A stretch of DNA of 64,000 nt, taken from assembly GCA_018398585.1 (NCBI GenBank), contig JAGTTD010000018.1:10857501-10921500 (forward strand), in the 5' to 3' direction. Source of the DNA: Simmondsia chinensis (taxonomy: Eukaryota > Streptophyta > Magnoliopsida > Caryophyllales > Simmondsiaceae). Below, in pieces: positions 1 to 10,463 of the stretch. The notes beneath the pieces were generated by a model, which searched no databases, had not been told where the DNA came from, and worked only from the letters and a program-made list of their open reading frames with translations. Each line of letters starts with the position of its first letter. The first letter of the stretch is position 1. The translations under genes were made by a program, and so were the position numbers.

Positions 1-48
1 GGCGAATCCTTTTTCGATTATAATTAGATTTTTTTGCTCCGGAATATT

Positions 49-59
49 TATATAAATAG
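49..59 (+). promoter_or_regulatory. TATA box of the Copia LTR fragment
   Basis: TATATAAATAG sits where the related LTR at 28940-32004 has TATAAATAG on the minus strand (30479-30487). It marks the U3/R boundary of the family. Whether it is active cannot be told from sequence. Confidence 0.55.
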
Positions 60-370
60 AGGGGCTTATTCCGAGTTTTGGCATTAGAGTTCAAAGTATT
101 TCTTTAGGGCTTCTGAAATTGTTTCGGAGACCCAGTTTAATATTTTTCGGAGCCCACCCTCCGGACAGTTCGAGGTTATTGTGTAGAAGGTCTCGGGGTC
201 TCGGTTTTGAAGAATATTATTGTCTTTCTGGTTTTCTATATTATTGGAGCAATTTCAGGTATGTTCTTCTTCCTTTATTCTTTTTCGCTTTTCTATTTAT
301 TTATAATATTCGTTATTATACCTGTTTAAGTTTATGTATTGTTTTGAATGTATTAGAGTAAAAGGCTTGT

Positions 371-481
371 AGATCTAAATTAAGAATTTAGATTTGATGA
401 TTTAAATTATGAATTTAAGTCAGTAGATTTAAAATTAGAAATTTTAAATCAACACTAGATTTAGAGTTATGAATTCTAAAC
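371..481 (+). repeat. Block of four tandem hairpins, copy 1
   Basis: Four imperfect palindromes of 21-25 nt follow each other at roughly 371-394, 399-421, 426-450 and 457-481. Each has the form T/A-rich arm, 3-9 nt loop, complementary arm. Equivalent blocks lie at 29219-29328 and 36602-36711 in inverted orientation. The block lies in the transcribed (R/U5) part of the LTR. Confidence 0.8.
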
Positions 482-671
482 CTGTTCCGCTGCATGATCT
501 TTAGGGAGAATTTTTGAAATTCATCCCAACAACCGGTATTAGGGCAAAGGATTTATGGAGATAAGCCTATTCCCGGGAACTCTCGCACGTGAGGTGTCAC
601 AAAGCGTGACTCTCCGACCTGGGGCTTAGGTAGAGAGAAGAGTCTCCTACTTTAAGTGCTCTAATAGGTGC

Positions 672-2008
672 AACCAAATAGTCGACAATGTCAACATACC
701 ATGGATAATTAGAATTTTTGCTTACCAACATAAGACTTTCATCCAGGAATTTTTCATTGATAGAGGGACTTCCGTCCTTTCGTTCAAGGCATGATAAATG
801 ATCTGCCACAACGTTCTCTGTTCCCTTTTTCTCCTGGATGTCTAAGTCGAATTCTTGTAGCTGACCGGAAGAAAACGAAATGTTAATTTGTTCAAATTCA
901 GCATGAAATCCATCTTATCAGTCTTGGTTTTGCATCATGTTTTGCAAAGAGGTATTTAAGAGCAGAGTGATCAGTATAAACAATTACCTTAGAATTTAGC
1001 AAGTAAGAACAAAAATTTTCAAATGCAAAAACAATAGATAGTAATTCCTTCTCGGTGGTAGCATAGTTAACTTGTGCTTCCATTGAAGTCTTACTAGCAT
1101 AGAAATTACATGAAAAGTTTTGTTCCTTCTTTGCTATAGCATGGCCCCTACTACATAATCACTAGTATAGCACATAAGTTCAAAGTGCAAGATCCAATCG
1201 GGTGCTACGATTATTGGTGTTGATACTAGTTTTTTCTTCAAAGTTTCAAAAGCATGCATATAGTTAGTATCAAAGTTAAAAGGGACATCCTTCAGCAATA
1301 AATTGCAGAGAGGCTTAGTGATCTTAGAGAAGTCCTTAATAAACCTTCTACAGAAGCTTGCATGAACCAAGAAATTTCGAATGCCCTTAACATTAGTAGG
1401 GGCGGTAATTGCTCTATTACTTCAGTTTTTGCTCTATTAACCTCAATTCCCTTTTTCAAAATCATATGCCCTAACACAATCACTCCCTTACCATGAAATG
1501 ACATTTCTCCCACTTCAAAATAAGATTAGTGTCAGTGCATCTTTGTAAAACCATAGAGAGGTTAGCTAAACAATCATCAAATGAGGCACCAAAGACTAAA
1601 AAATCATCCATAAAGACCTCTATGAACTTTTCCACCATGTCACTAAAGATTGCCATCATACACTGTTGAAATGTGGCAGAAGCATTGCATAATTTAAAAG
1701 GCATTCTCCTATAGGCAAAAGTACCATATGGACAAGTAAAAGTGGTCTCTTCCTGATCTTCTGGTGCTATGGCAATTTGGTTGTATCCTGAATAACCATC
1801 AAGGAAACAGTAATACGAATGGCCAGCAAGTTTTTCTAACATTTGATCAATGAATGGTGGGGGAAAATGGTCTTTTCGGGTGGAAGGAATAAGTTTTCTG
1901 TAATCTATACATACCCTCCACCCTGTGACAGTCCTAGTAGGGATGATCTCATTATTCTCATTTTCTACTACGGTTAACCCCCCCCCCCCCCCCCCCTCTT
2001 TGGAACTA
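672..2008 (-). pseudogene. Athila-1 pol remnant: reverse transcriptase and RNase H
   Basis: Degenerate pol read on the minus strand in several frames. RT is at about 1480-1990 with YSGYNQIAIAPED, a CPYGTFAYRRMPF block and the catalytic FMDD motif (FMDDFLVF). RNase H is at about 898-1370 with [13 protein letters not shown] and [13 protein letters not shown]. At least three frame changes separate the pieces. The N-terminal RT part (about 300-400 bp in Athila-3) was lost together with the right end of the insert at 2017-3008. The last recognisable residues, WYVDIVDYLVA, run into Copia LTR sequence at about 671. It would have made RNA-templated DNA in cytoplasmic virus-like particles; this copy cannot. 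Confidence 0.9.
1978..1996. repeat. Poly-C run of 19
   Basis: Nineteen C in a row inside the Athila RT. The matching place in Athila-3 (about 48806) has only seven C. Either replication slippage or a sequencing/assembly error is possible. Confidence 0.95.
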
Positions 2009-2016
2009 CTTGCACT

Positions 2017-3008
2017 TAGGGGTGTAAATGAGCTGAGCCAGCTCGTAAGCCCTCGCGAGCCAGCTCGATATGAAGCTTACATAGCTCGGCCCATTAAGAT
2101 AAAAGAGCCGAGCCTGAGCCTGATAAAGCTCGAGCTCGTGAGCTCGCGAGCCTAAATATAAAATAATAATATAATTTAAATTTTAATTATAATAACATTA
2201 CTTAAAAAATAAATAATAATAAAAAATTTCCTACTTTTTGACTTGCCCGAGCCTCCCTCTTCTCCTACTTCGCTCACCACCACCAAACCCTACCTTCTCT
2301 CTCCCTTCGAATTCCCTCACAACGACGACGCTCTCCTCTCCTCCCATGCTTCGATAGTGATGACTTGTTTCTCCAACTTCGACATTAACCCCCGCACTCT
2401 TCGCCACCATCCAACGGGGGCACCTCTCTCCCTCTCTCTCCCCTCTTTCTCTCTCTTTTCTCTCTCTACAGATTCACTAACAAAAACAGGAAATATAACC
2501 ACTGCAACTAAGGGTTTGCTCGCCAACCACCGGTATAAAATCTCTCTTTTCGATGAAATTTTCTTTAATTTCTTCGTGTTTTTTTGTTTATTTTCATGTT
2601 TATTCCTCCAATTATGCGTGTCCAATTTTAACCAGGCTTGTTTTGTTCTCTTTTGCTATATCTTTTTTGAGAGGTGATGGTGATTGGGATTCATTTTTAG
2701 GGTTTTAAAGGGTTCTTTGAGTGTCAAGGAGATAGATCTCACATTTTGTGTTGAATTTTTATGGTTTTAATTGAGTTTTGATTGGTGAAGGAGAATCAAT
2801 CTTCTGAGTTTGTTGTAAAATGTTGGAAAAATGGGTTTAAATGGTGAGAATCTAGGTTGCATTGAGCTTGAACCATTGGCGAGCCTCGAGGCTATGACAC
2901 GCCGAGCCCGAGCACACAACGAGCCAAGCTCGAGCCCGAAATTTTCAAGCTCGTTGAGCTTTAAGCCAAGCCCGAGCTGAGCTAAATGTTAACGAGCCGA
3001 GCCTTAAG
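2017..3008. mobile_element. hAT-like non-autonomous insert, right end deleted
   Basis: The insert starts TAGGGGTGTAAATGAGC and both ends are dense in GAGCC/GGCTC words, as in plant hAT-type non-autonomous elements. It interrupts Athila RT relative to Athila-3. The matching right terminus is absent. The sequence returns to Athila at a shared GAGCTC, and about 370 bp of Athila is missing, which suggests a microhomology deletion. The middle (about 2240-2690) is less AT-rich and exon-like, with AAACCCTA and CT-rich tracts and a 144-codon open frame on the plus strand that I do not recognise. It may be captured gene sequence. Confidence 0.5.
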
Positions 3009-3830
3009 CCTAATGAGCTCGAGAATTGGAGGCTTGTCTTCTCTTATTCTCTGCTAAGTTTCAATCACTTTTATCTCCTCCACTCTTGCTTCATGGTTCG
3101 AATCAAAAGGTTCACAATCCTCCAGGTATTAGGCACATTCCCTTATCAATTCGTTCTCAGTGTCTAAGGTCCCTAACTTTGTTAGACACGCTTCAAGTGG
3201 TAACTTAGGGAATGTGTCCCTAAACTTCTGAACTACCAAACTATCTATAATATCAACCTCGAAACAAGAATCCATGTTAGTGGGAAATTTTATAGCATTA
3301 AAAGCTTCAAAGGTTACCTGTTCATCTTGCACTCTTAAAACGTGTTTCCCTTATTGTACATCTATTTGGGTCCTTCCTATACCAAGGAAGGGTCGTCCAA
3401 GAATAAGAGGTATCTCTCAATCCTCTTCCATGTCAAGTACTATGAAATCAGTCGAGAAGATTAATTTTTCAACCTTCACTAAGACGCCTTCAACCACACC
3501 TCTAGGATACTTGACCGATCTGTCCACAAGTTGGAAAGATACTATAGTTGGCTTCACCTCTCCTAAGCCAAGCTTCCTGAATCCAGAGAGAGGCATTAAA
3601 TTAATGCTTGCACCTAAATCACATAAAACTTTATCAAAACTAATGGTGCCAATGGTGCAAGGGATAGTGAAACTCCTTGGATCTTTTAGCTTGGAAGGTA
3701 ACTTCTTTTGAAGTATGGCACTGCATTCTTCAGTTAGTGCCAGTGTTTCGAATTCTCCTGACTTCCTTTTGTCAGATAAGATTTTCTTTATAAATTTTGC
3801 ATATTTAGGCATCTGCTCTAACATATCAGC
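3009..3830 (-). pseudogene. Athila-1 aspartic protease and linker to RT
   Basis: The minus strand encodes a retropepsin-like domain. The ORF at 3417-3824 begins MLEQMPKYAKFIKK and contains CDLGASINLMPLSGF, whose D-L-G-A-S is the expected active-site variant for this clade. The following fragment at 3129-3332 (CFEVDIIDSL, FPKLPLEACLTKLGTLDTE) is the protease-to-RT linker seen also at 49205-49500 in Athila-3. A frame break near 3340-3415 separates them. The protease would process the polyprotein in particles. This copy is inactive. Confidence 0.88.
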
Positions 3831-5343
3831 AAAAGGGATATTAATATGTAATTTCTTGAAAACTTCTACAAATTTAGCACACTGTTCGTCCGCTTTTATC
3901 TTTTTTAATTGTTAAGGGAATGGGACCTTCGGTTTGTAGGGTTGAGTTTCAACCCTTTTTGGTTCATCTTTGTTTTGGATATTCGTCCCTTCCCCATTTT
4001 CCGTTTCATGATTCGTGTCTGTGGATAGGTCCATTAGGGATTGTTTGTTTTGTGCGGTCTTGGTTACCTGAGTTGGTTCATTCAGTGTTTTCCCACTTCT
4101 TAATTCAATTACTTGGACGTGCTCGCATGGGTCAGTGATTGTGTTACTAGGCAAGGAACCTTAAGACCTTTATGAAAGTTGTTTTGAAATTTGTCGAACT
4201 TCGGTCTCGAGGTTTCTAATTGAAGCTTCTTGATTTTGGTTAGACGCTTCTCGATTCCGAAGATTTGTTCGTGTTTCTTGCACGAAACTTGTGGTTTCTT
4301 CATGAACTTATTAAATAATTCTTCAAGATCACTTTTCTTTTTTGGTGGTGGGTGAATGGGCTTTTTTTGAATCCCTAGGTTACTCCATGAAATATTTGGG
4401 TGGTTTCTCCACCCAGGATTCTAAGTATTGGAGTAGGGATTGTTATGTGATTTTTGAAAATTCCAAACAAAATAGGCTTGCTCGTGATTTGAAGGGGCTG
4501 TGCCAAAGGGCTTCCCTATTTGACAATCTATGCTCACATGATTTCCTACATAAAACTCGGATGTTAGCACAGGAGATTGTTTGGCATTAACACCTATATT
4601 ACTTAACTATTTTTGAATCCTTGAAATTTGAGCAGACAATGTGGTTAATGTATCTACTTCGTGAATACCTGCAGGTTTCCTTTGCATCGTTCGATCAGCT
4701 ATTCTCATGTAGTTGTTTCTAGCCATGACCTCTAGCAACTTGTATGCTTCGTCTGGTGTCTTGTTGTTTAGGGAATCTCCAGCAGCCACATTGGGTATTA
4801 GGTGCCAAGCTATTGTAAAACAAATTGACTTGCATCCAAATTGGTACCATGGTGTCGGCACCTTCTTAAAAGCTCTTTATATCTTCCCCACGCTTCATAC
4901 AATGATTCCATTTCTTATTGTGTAAAAGAGGCAATGTCATTCCTCATTTTGGTTGATTTAGCTGGTGGAAAATGTTTAGCAAAATTTTTTTGTGTTAAAT
5001 CATCCCATGTGGTGATGGTACCTGATGGCAATGACATTAACCATGCCTTGGCCTTGTCTCTTAGTGAGGATGGGAACAATCTCAAGCGAACAGCATCATC
5101 ACTGACGCCATTATGCTTGAATGTCTCGCATATCTCTAAGAAGTAAGTGATATGCAAGTTCGGGTCCTAATTGGGTAGGTCGCCAAACTGAAGAGTCTGT
5201 TGAATCATTTATATTATCACAAGTTTTGTTGCAAAATTGTTTATTTGTATGGGTGAATGTCGGATGCTAGAAGTGCATCCTCCAACAGTTGGGATGGCGT
5301 AATCATTTAAAGTTCTTTGATTCTCATTATTTTTATTGGCCAT
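3831..5343 (-). pseudogene. Athila-1 gag remnant
   Basis: A start codon at 5343 opens a frame beginning MANKN, like MANNTGNDDERT in Athila-3. The capsid core is at 4915-5157 (HNGVSDDAVRLRLFPSSLRD, KAWLMSLPSGTITTWDDL, FPPAKSTKMRNDI), the retrotransposon gag domain of Athila. Weaker pieces follow at 4607-4861 and 3912-4303. The zinc-knuckle region near 4540-4560 has lost its second cysteine (EFYVGNH against CEFCVGNH in Athila-3). Stops and frameshifts split the gene at least four times. Confidence 0.88.
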
Positions 5344-5834
5344 TGTTTCAGTTCATTTGGTTTTTTTGATTTGTCAAAGTGCTCTTTTGATTTTAAGATC
5401 CAAAGCGATTATTTAGGTTTGGTTTTGATTTTGCACACAAAGTACAAAACACGAACTTCAAAAGTCAAAGAAAGATGCAACTAATAAGAAAATTTAAAAT
5501 ACAACAATCGAATACACAAACCTAACAAAAACAAAATTTTAACAAAAACCAAAGAAAAATAACACTAATATTTAGAAAAACTTAAACATAACAATTATAA
5601 AGACAAAACATAAGAAAAACAATAAAATAACACAAACTTAACAAAAACACAATTTTAAGGTGGGGCTATACGAATTTTTCAAGTAAAAAGAACTTTACAA
5701 AGAAAATCAAGTGAATGAAATAAATGAAAGAAAAGAAATTTCTTCTGCAAACTTAAACAAAATTTTCAATTTTTAACAAACAACTTCAAATTAGTACTAA
5801 AATTAGTTGGTATCAATATCACTCAGACAAGAAC
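5344..5834 (-). other. Untranslated leader of Athila-1
   Basis: AT-rich sequence between primer site and gag with no open frame of note. On the plus strand it reads as A-rich tracts (for example 5460-5660). Related A-rich sequence occupies 58790-59333 in Athila-4. Confidence 0.6.
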
Positions 5835-5854
5835 AATCCCTAGCAACGGTGCCA
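5835..5854 (-). promoter_or_regulatory. Primer-binding site of Athila-1
   Basis: Minus strand TGGCACCGTTGCTAGGGATT lies next to the LTR end. It is a variant of the TGGCGCCGTTGC-type primer site of the Athila/Tat group, seen almost perfectly at 62751-62769. Confidence 0.75.
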
Positions 5855-5860
5855 AAAACT

Positions 5861-7534
5861 TGATGCTTGACGTAAGCTTAGCAAGTGCCCTAAGTCTTAT
5901 CAAGTAATACAGAGTGAGCAGAGTATCGTTTCCACGAGGATTGATTGTTATGTGAGTACTGAAATTAGTAGTTTTAGTGCTATTTGAATCACGGAAATTT
6001 GCGTTCTTTGATATAAAACGAAACAAAATGGAAAAGAACAACAATGTTCACTAATTTTATGAAAGGTGTGCTAATTTTTAGAATATTTGTATGATTCAAT
6101 AAGATCCAAGGCATCTGATTTCACCTAGTTGCATCAACACGCCTTTCTTGTCTCGGTATTTAAGTTGTTATTACATGTTGATGGTCGAAAACCCTAATTT
6201 ACTAAATATTCACTCTTGAGAAACACTTAGCATACTCTTTTACATATTAACTCATCAATCTCTTGCATGAATTTCAATAACAAAAGACTTTTGAAGATCC
6301 ATGGTTTTCGCTTAAGACCATACAAATCGCGATAATCAAGCTCTAGCGTTCGCTCAACTTGTGCTGTTTATCACTTTAGCAATCATCATAAATTTTATCT
6401 CGAACACATTATGAATCATTATAGGCTTTGAATGGTGATCAAGCATTCAAAACTCAAGAAGAACAATGATAAACACTTAAACAAAGCAGTAAACAAACCA
6501 TGAATACGTTGAATTAGAAAAGAACATATATTACAACTTAGGCCACATTGTTTCCTTAGAAAGATAAAATTAGTTCATGATAAACATAATATAAAACAAA
6601 AATAAAACAAAATCCATGAACTTAAAGAAGAAAAGAATAGAAAGAACTCAAAAATAAAAAATTACAAACCAAACTTCTTCTTCCTCTCTGTTTCCTCCCT
6701 TTCTCTCTACTTTCTATTTGATTTTTGCTGATGGAATTAATGCAAACACTTCCTAAACCTCCCTATTTATCATACATAAGGTTGGGATTACTTAAAATAA
6801 AAAATATTGCAAGCTTAAAGTTCATTGCACCACCTTGCCATTGCCGCCCAGTTTTGATCAACTTGCCTTTGTTGTTGATTTCTTCACATTTTTGCCTCTT
6901 TGCACTAGCCAAAATCGGGCTTGACATCACCATGAACATGTTCTTGAAGTGTACAAAGCATCCTTGCATGGTATTTATCCATTTTGCCGTCCAAATTTGC
7001 AAGTTGAAATGCGTTGTTCAAGCTTGTCGTTCATCCTTTGCAACTTGCTGTTCTTGCTTATTTTTTCATTTTTTTTCAGCTTTTGCCAACATGTAAATGT
7101 ATTGTTTAATACGTCCTTACTCTTGATTTGTGCATTTTGCCGCCCATTTTTTCATGTTGAAATGAATTGTACATGTTCTTGATGTGTTCTTGCTTAGTCA
7201 TGTGAAATGTCGTAATTAGCCCATTTTCTTCTTTTGTTTGATGTATCTTGCATTTACATGTTGATATTGATGATAAAACCTCGCAAGATTTAGCATAAAA
7301 TGAATGTCACAGGGTGAGACCAAGAATAACAGATGCCGGAATGCTTTGGGAATCCTTCTATCAAGAGAGCGATGGACCAAAAATAGCTCCTTTAATGTCA
7401 AAGCTGAAAAGATTGTTTTTGCAAAGAAATAATGATAGGTACAAAAAAGAGCAAAAGCAAGTAAAGATTCATGTAAAATGGTTTGAAAGTAAATCAAATT
7501 GATATGAATAATTATATACTAATTAGACTTATCA
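5861..7534 (-). repeat. 5' LTR of Athila-1 (1674 bp)
   Basis: On the plus strand it begins TGATGC and ends GACTTATCA, the same termini as the LTRs of Athila-3 and Athila-4. A degenerate TATA-like box (GATAAATAGGG, minus strand) is near 6763-6775. Compared with the other LTRs it has about 100 extra bp near 7305-7410 of unknown origin. Confidence 0.88.
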
Positions 7535-7800
7535 GAAGACAAGATTGAGTTCATTTTAACAAAGACTTTGTCACCTTTGTAAAGCCTTTCATTCATTGAG
7601 GTTCCTAAGTTGTATACCAAAGCTCTCACGGTGGCAGAGTTTTCACGCTGGGCCACTAGATTACACTCTTTTTCAGCACGTCATTTCTCAAAGCCTTCTC
7701 TCGTCGTTTGTTCAACTTTTTGGACCATGAATTCTAAACGGGATTTGAGCATAGCCATGAACCATTTATGAGAATTGCCATCGAACCCAATGCTCTCATT
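7535..7800 (-). pseudogene. Unrecognised reading frame in the R1 internal region
   Basis: The minus strand reads for about 88 codons with one stop (TGA at 7681-7683). It contains FDGNSHKWFMAMLKSRLEF, then after the stop RAEKECNLVAQRENSATVRA and NERLYKGDKVFVKMNSIL. Upstream, across 7801-7915, the same frame continues with RRDEPSHSHGNESIG, which matches RRDETSHSHGN in the small ORF of R2 (42115-42315). The charged, Leu-containing composition could form a coiled coil. I recognise neither gag nor pol. It runs into Athila LTR and ends at 7521-7523. Confidence 0.45.
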
Positions 7801-7915
7801 GCCATGGCTGTGACTTGGTTCATCCCTTCGTTTTATCGGGCTTTGTTAAAGAGGATGCTCAAGCGGGAATCCAATCAGGGCTAAGCCCTCTAGTTCTTGA
7901 AGCTCGAGAGTGCTA

Positions 7916-8382
7916 TGTCACGGGATGACACTTTCACCAGTGTCACGGCCCCAAAATGCCCTTAACTTCACCCCTAAGGTCCCTCGTTAAGACCCGTGAT
8001 GCCACTTAGCTTCACTCCAAAAGTACCTCGCTAAGTCAGGCTAACCCCAAAAATATGAGAGTGTTAAGTTACGCAGCGGAATATTATATTTCGGAAGGAA
8101 AAGAAATAAAACAACACATACACACACAAGGGTGAGAGAGATACGGTTGAGAGAGAGAGGGAAGATGGGTGAGTTTGTGAAATGGGGGAATTGATGATCC
8201 CTTCTATTTACACTTGCATTTATATAGACATATGTACATGAGACAAATAAGAGAAAAGCTATGTACTTGTGTCCTTACTTGTCCCTCCTAGTGCGCATCG
8301 GGGCCTTCTAGAACATTCCCATCATTTTTGCATACATAATAAAAGTACACAAAATTAATAGAGAACTAAGCGATCCGTGACA
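7916..8382 (-). mobile_element. Solo LTR of an otherwise unrelated element (467 bp)
   Basis: The unit starts TGTCACGG and ends CCGTGACA, with TG...CA ends and short inverted repeats. It is flanked by GCTA at 7912-7915 and 8383-8386. R2 lacks it at the matching place (GAGCACTAG near 42253). A TATA-like TATATAAATG on the minus strand lies near 8218-8227, so the LTR is minus-oriented. No internal region is present, as expected after LTR-LTR recombination. No related copy was seen in this window. Confidence 0.72.
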
Positions 8383-8426
8383 GCTAGCTCTCCTGGTTCT
8401 AACTACCAGCGAATGACCCGCAATTC

Positions 8427-8846
8427 TGTTATGAATCAAGGTCAATCTTCAATCATAACCTATGCTAGAAGAAGAATTAGAGTTAAGAGAGAGAAAAGAT
8501 GAGAAATAAAGGGAATTAGGTTTTAAGAGAAGAAGTTAGGAACAATATCATTCAATGATCTTCTTACATGAAAGATCCGACTATTTATACTAATTGAAGC
8601 TAAACCAAGATACAAAGCATTTGGAAAACTAAACCAACCGAATTAACTCGTTGCTGCCGCCAAAACCACTAAAACAGCTCACAACATCAACTACTGCTAA
8701 CCACCCTTCCCGCCAAGAACCAATTCAAACCTTGTACAAGAAATACAGCCTTATTCAGCATTATTTGAAGAATTTATTCAGCATTATTTGAAGAATACAA
8801 CCCAAAAAGCAGACTAAACTGATCAAACCCAGCCTTGATTAGGACA
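8427..8846 (-). repeat. 3' LTR of the chromovirus
   Basis: Plus strand starts TGTTATGAATC and ends GGACA. It matches 13347-13747 over its length and more weakly the LTRs at 17261-17683 and 21367-21790. The adjoining purine-rich tract at about 8849-8862 (minus) is the polypurine tract. Confidence 0.85.
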
Positions 8847-8875
8847 ATACCCTCCCCTCAAGGGCATTCTTATCC

Positions 8876-9250
8876 TCAAGAATGAAACGAAGGAAATTGG
8901 GCCTTGATGAACCTCAATTGCTCCCATGTGGAATTCGCCTGTTCCAAATTGGCACATTGAATGAGCACTTCCTCTTTGTTTCTGTCATGCGCCTGCACAG
9001 TGCGAGAGCCCAAGATAACTATAGGTTCCTGCAGAATTATTCCGTTGACAAAAGCTACTGGAGGTGTTGCTGAACTTGCCATTCCTCTGCTACATGCTTC
9101 TTTAGGAGGGACACATGAAACACTAGATGCACACATGAATCTGGAGGCAATTCCACCTGTAAGCCACATTTCCCAACTTCACCAACACATTGTATGGTCC
9201 AAAATAACAAGCACAAAGCTTAACATTCTTGCACACTGCTACTGATGATT
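8876..9250 (-). pseudogene. Chromovirus integrase C-terminus with chromodomain
   Basis: The ORF at 8876-9169 contains ILGSRTVQAHDRNKEEVLIQ and ANSTWEQLRFIKAQFPSF. This is the chromodomain pattern (ILDRR, then a strand ending in V-L-V-Q-W, then A-T-W-E). In the family it can steer integration to chosen chromatin. The upstream integrase linker is frameshifted. Confidence 0.75.
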
Positions 9251-9368
9251 TCCTGTAAGGCTGTAACTTTAAATAAACCTAATCACCAATAGCAAAAGTT
9301 TTGTCAATTCTTTTCCTATCAGTAAAGAACTTCATCCTTGATTATGATAATTGCGAATTATCCTTGAG

Positions 9369-10130
9369 TTATTGTTTAAGCTGCCTCCTCTGAGATAATA
9401 ACTCATTACCTTCTATCACTGGAGATAAAGGTCCTTCATGCACAATTGGTGAAGGTGGGTCATAGCCATAAAGTGCCTTGAAAGGTGTTGTCCCCAAAGC
9501 TAAATGAGCATGCTTATTGTACCAAACCTCAGCCAACGACAGCCACTTGTGCCAATTCTTGGGATAGGTAAATGTCATGCCTCTCAAATATTGTTCAACA
9601 TATTGAATCACTCTTTCTGTCTGACCATCCTTGTGGGGATGGTAGGAAGAGCTTAAAGCAAGTGAGGAACCAAGCAATAGGAACAATTAATGCCAAAAGG
9701 AACTGGTGAACAGTCTATTCTGATTAGAAATGATGGATTGAGGCAGCCCATGAAGTTTACAGATGCTATCTAAGAACAATTTTGCAAGCTTCTCAACTAA
9801 AATTGGATGATTGAGAGCAAAAAAGTGTCCAAACATGGTGAAATGATCCACTACAGCGCAGATGATCTCTTTTCTATCAGATTTAAGCAATCCTTCTATG
9901 AAGTCCATGTTGATGTGCTGCCAAGCTCTCTTCGAAATAGGCAAGGGCTGAAGTAGTCCTTGGTAAGGCATGTGATCACTTTTCGTTTGTTGAAACACTT
10001 CCCATACTTGAACACATTCCACCACCTCTCTTTTCATGCTTGTCCATTGGAAGTATTGCTTCAATCTCTGATAAGTGCCTTCAATTCCAGAATGACCTCA
10101 CCAAGTTGAAGCATGGAAAGCTAGAATAAT
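9369..10130 (-). pseudogene. Chromovirus integrase core
   Basis: Two minus-strand pieces: 9687-10064 with MDFIEGLLKSDRKEIICAVV and HGLPQSIISNQNRLFTSSFW, and 9369-9686 with SSSYHPHKDGQTERV and WLSLAEVWYNKHAHLALGTT. These are the DDE core, including the D of MDFIEGL, the SNQNRLF place where the second D (S-D-R) has become N, and the QTER glutamate. A loss of frame near 9686 joins them. The zinc-binding N-terminal part is at about 10065-10130 and poorly kept. Confidence 0.85.
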
Positions 10131-10463
10131 TTGTCTCTTGAGTTCTGTCTCAAATCCAATGTAAACTTTTCCCTTGACTCTTACAATACCATTACTGACA
10201 GTCACTCCAGATTCTTCAATTGAAGAATTCTTAATGCTGAATGCTATAATAACATCTTAAGCAAAGCTATCTCCTTTCATAGGACCTTTGCACTTTCTCC
10301 ATCCAAGATGGCAAAGCTAACGAAATGGCTAGACAAGAGGCTACAGAACTCCCTTCCTCTTGTCTTCTTGACAGAGCATCTGCTGTAGGATTCTCCTTTC
10401 CACTTCTATATTCAATTGAATAATCCAATCATAACATCTTCATGAGCCCCCTGTGTTGCACTC

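Larger units (their letters stand above)
1..671 (+). mobile_element. Copia LTR fragment, cut by the window edge on the left
   Basis: This is the reverse complement of the LTRs at 28940-32004 and 36323-38562, so it is the same Copia family in the opposite orientation. It carries the TATA-like box (49-59), the R/U5 region and the four-hairpin block (371-481). Homology stops near 671, about 100 bp before the expected LTR end, and the next base belongs to Athila pol. No internal Copia sequence follows. It is a broken LTR, not a solo LTR with two clean ends. Confidence 0.85.
672..7534 (-). mobile_element. Athila-1: truncated Ty3/Gypsy Athila-type retrotransposon
   Basis: Reading the minus strand, the order is 5' LTR (5861-7534), primer-binding site (5835-5854), AT-rich leader (5344-5834), gag, protease, RT and RNase H. 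It stops near 672 in the RNase H to integrase linker, where a Copia LTR fragment abuts. Integrase and the 3' LTR are missing. Protein fragments closely match the better kept copy at 42679-53561. The copy is broken by frameshifts, stops and the insert at 2017-3008. No target duplication can be read because one end is lost. Confidence 0.9.

Noticed and set aside
2243..2677. 144-codon plus-strand frame as a real gene
   Set aside because: It lies inside a truncated hAT-like insert, has no recognised domain and ends in a T-rich tract. Possible captured exon only.
7305..7410. Extra about 100 bp in the Athila-1 LTR as a separate transposon
   Set aside because: No inverted ends or duplication could be found; may be an LTR variant.
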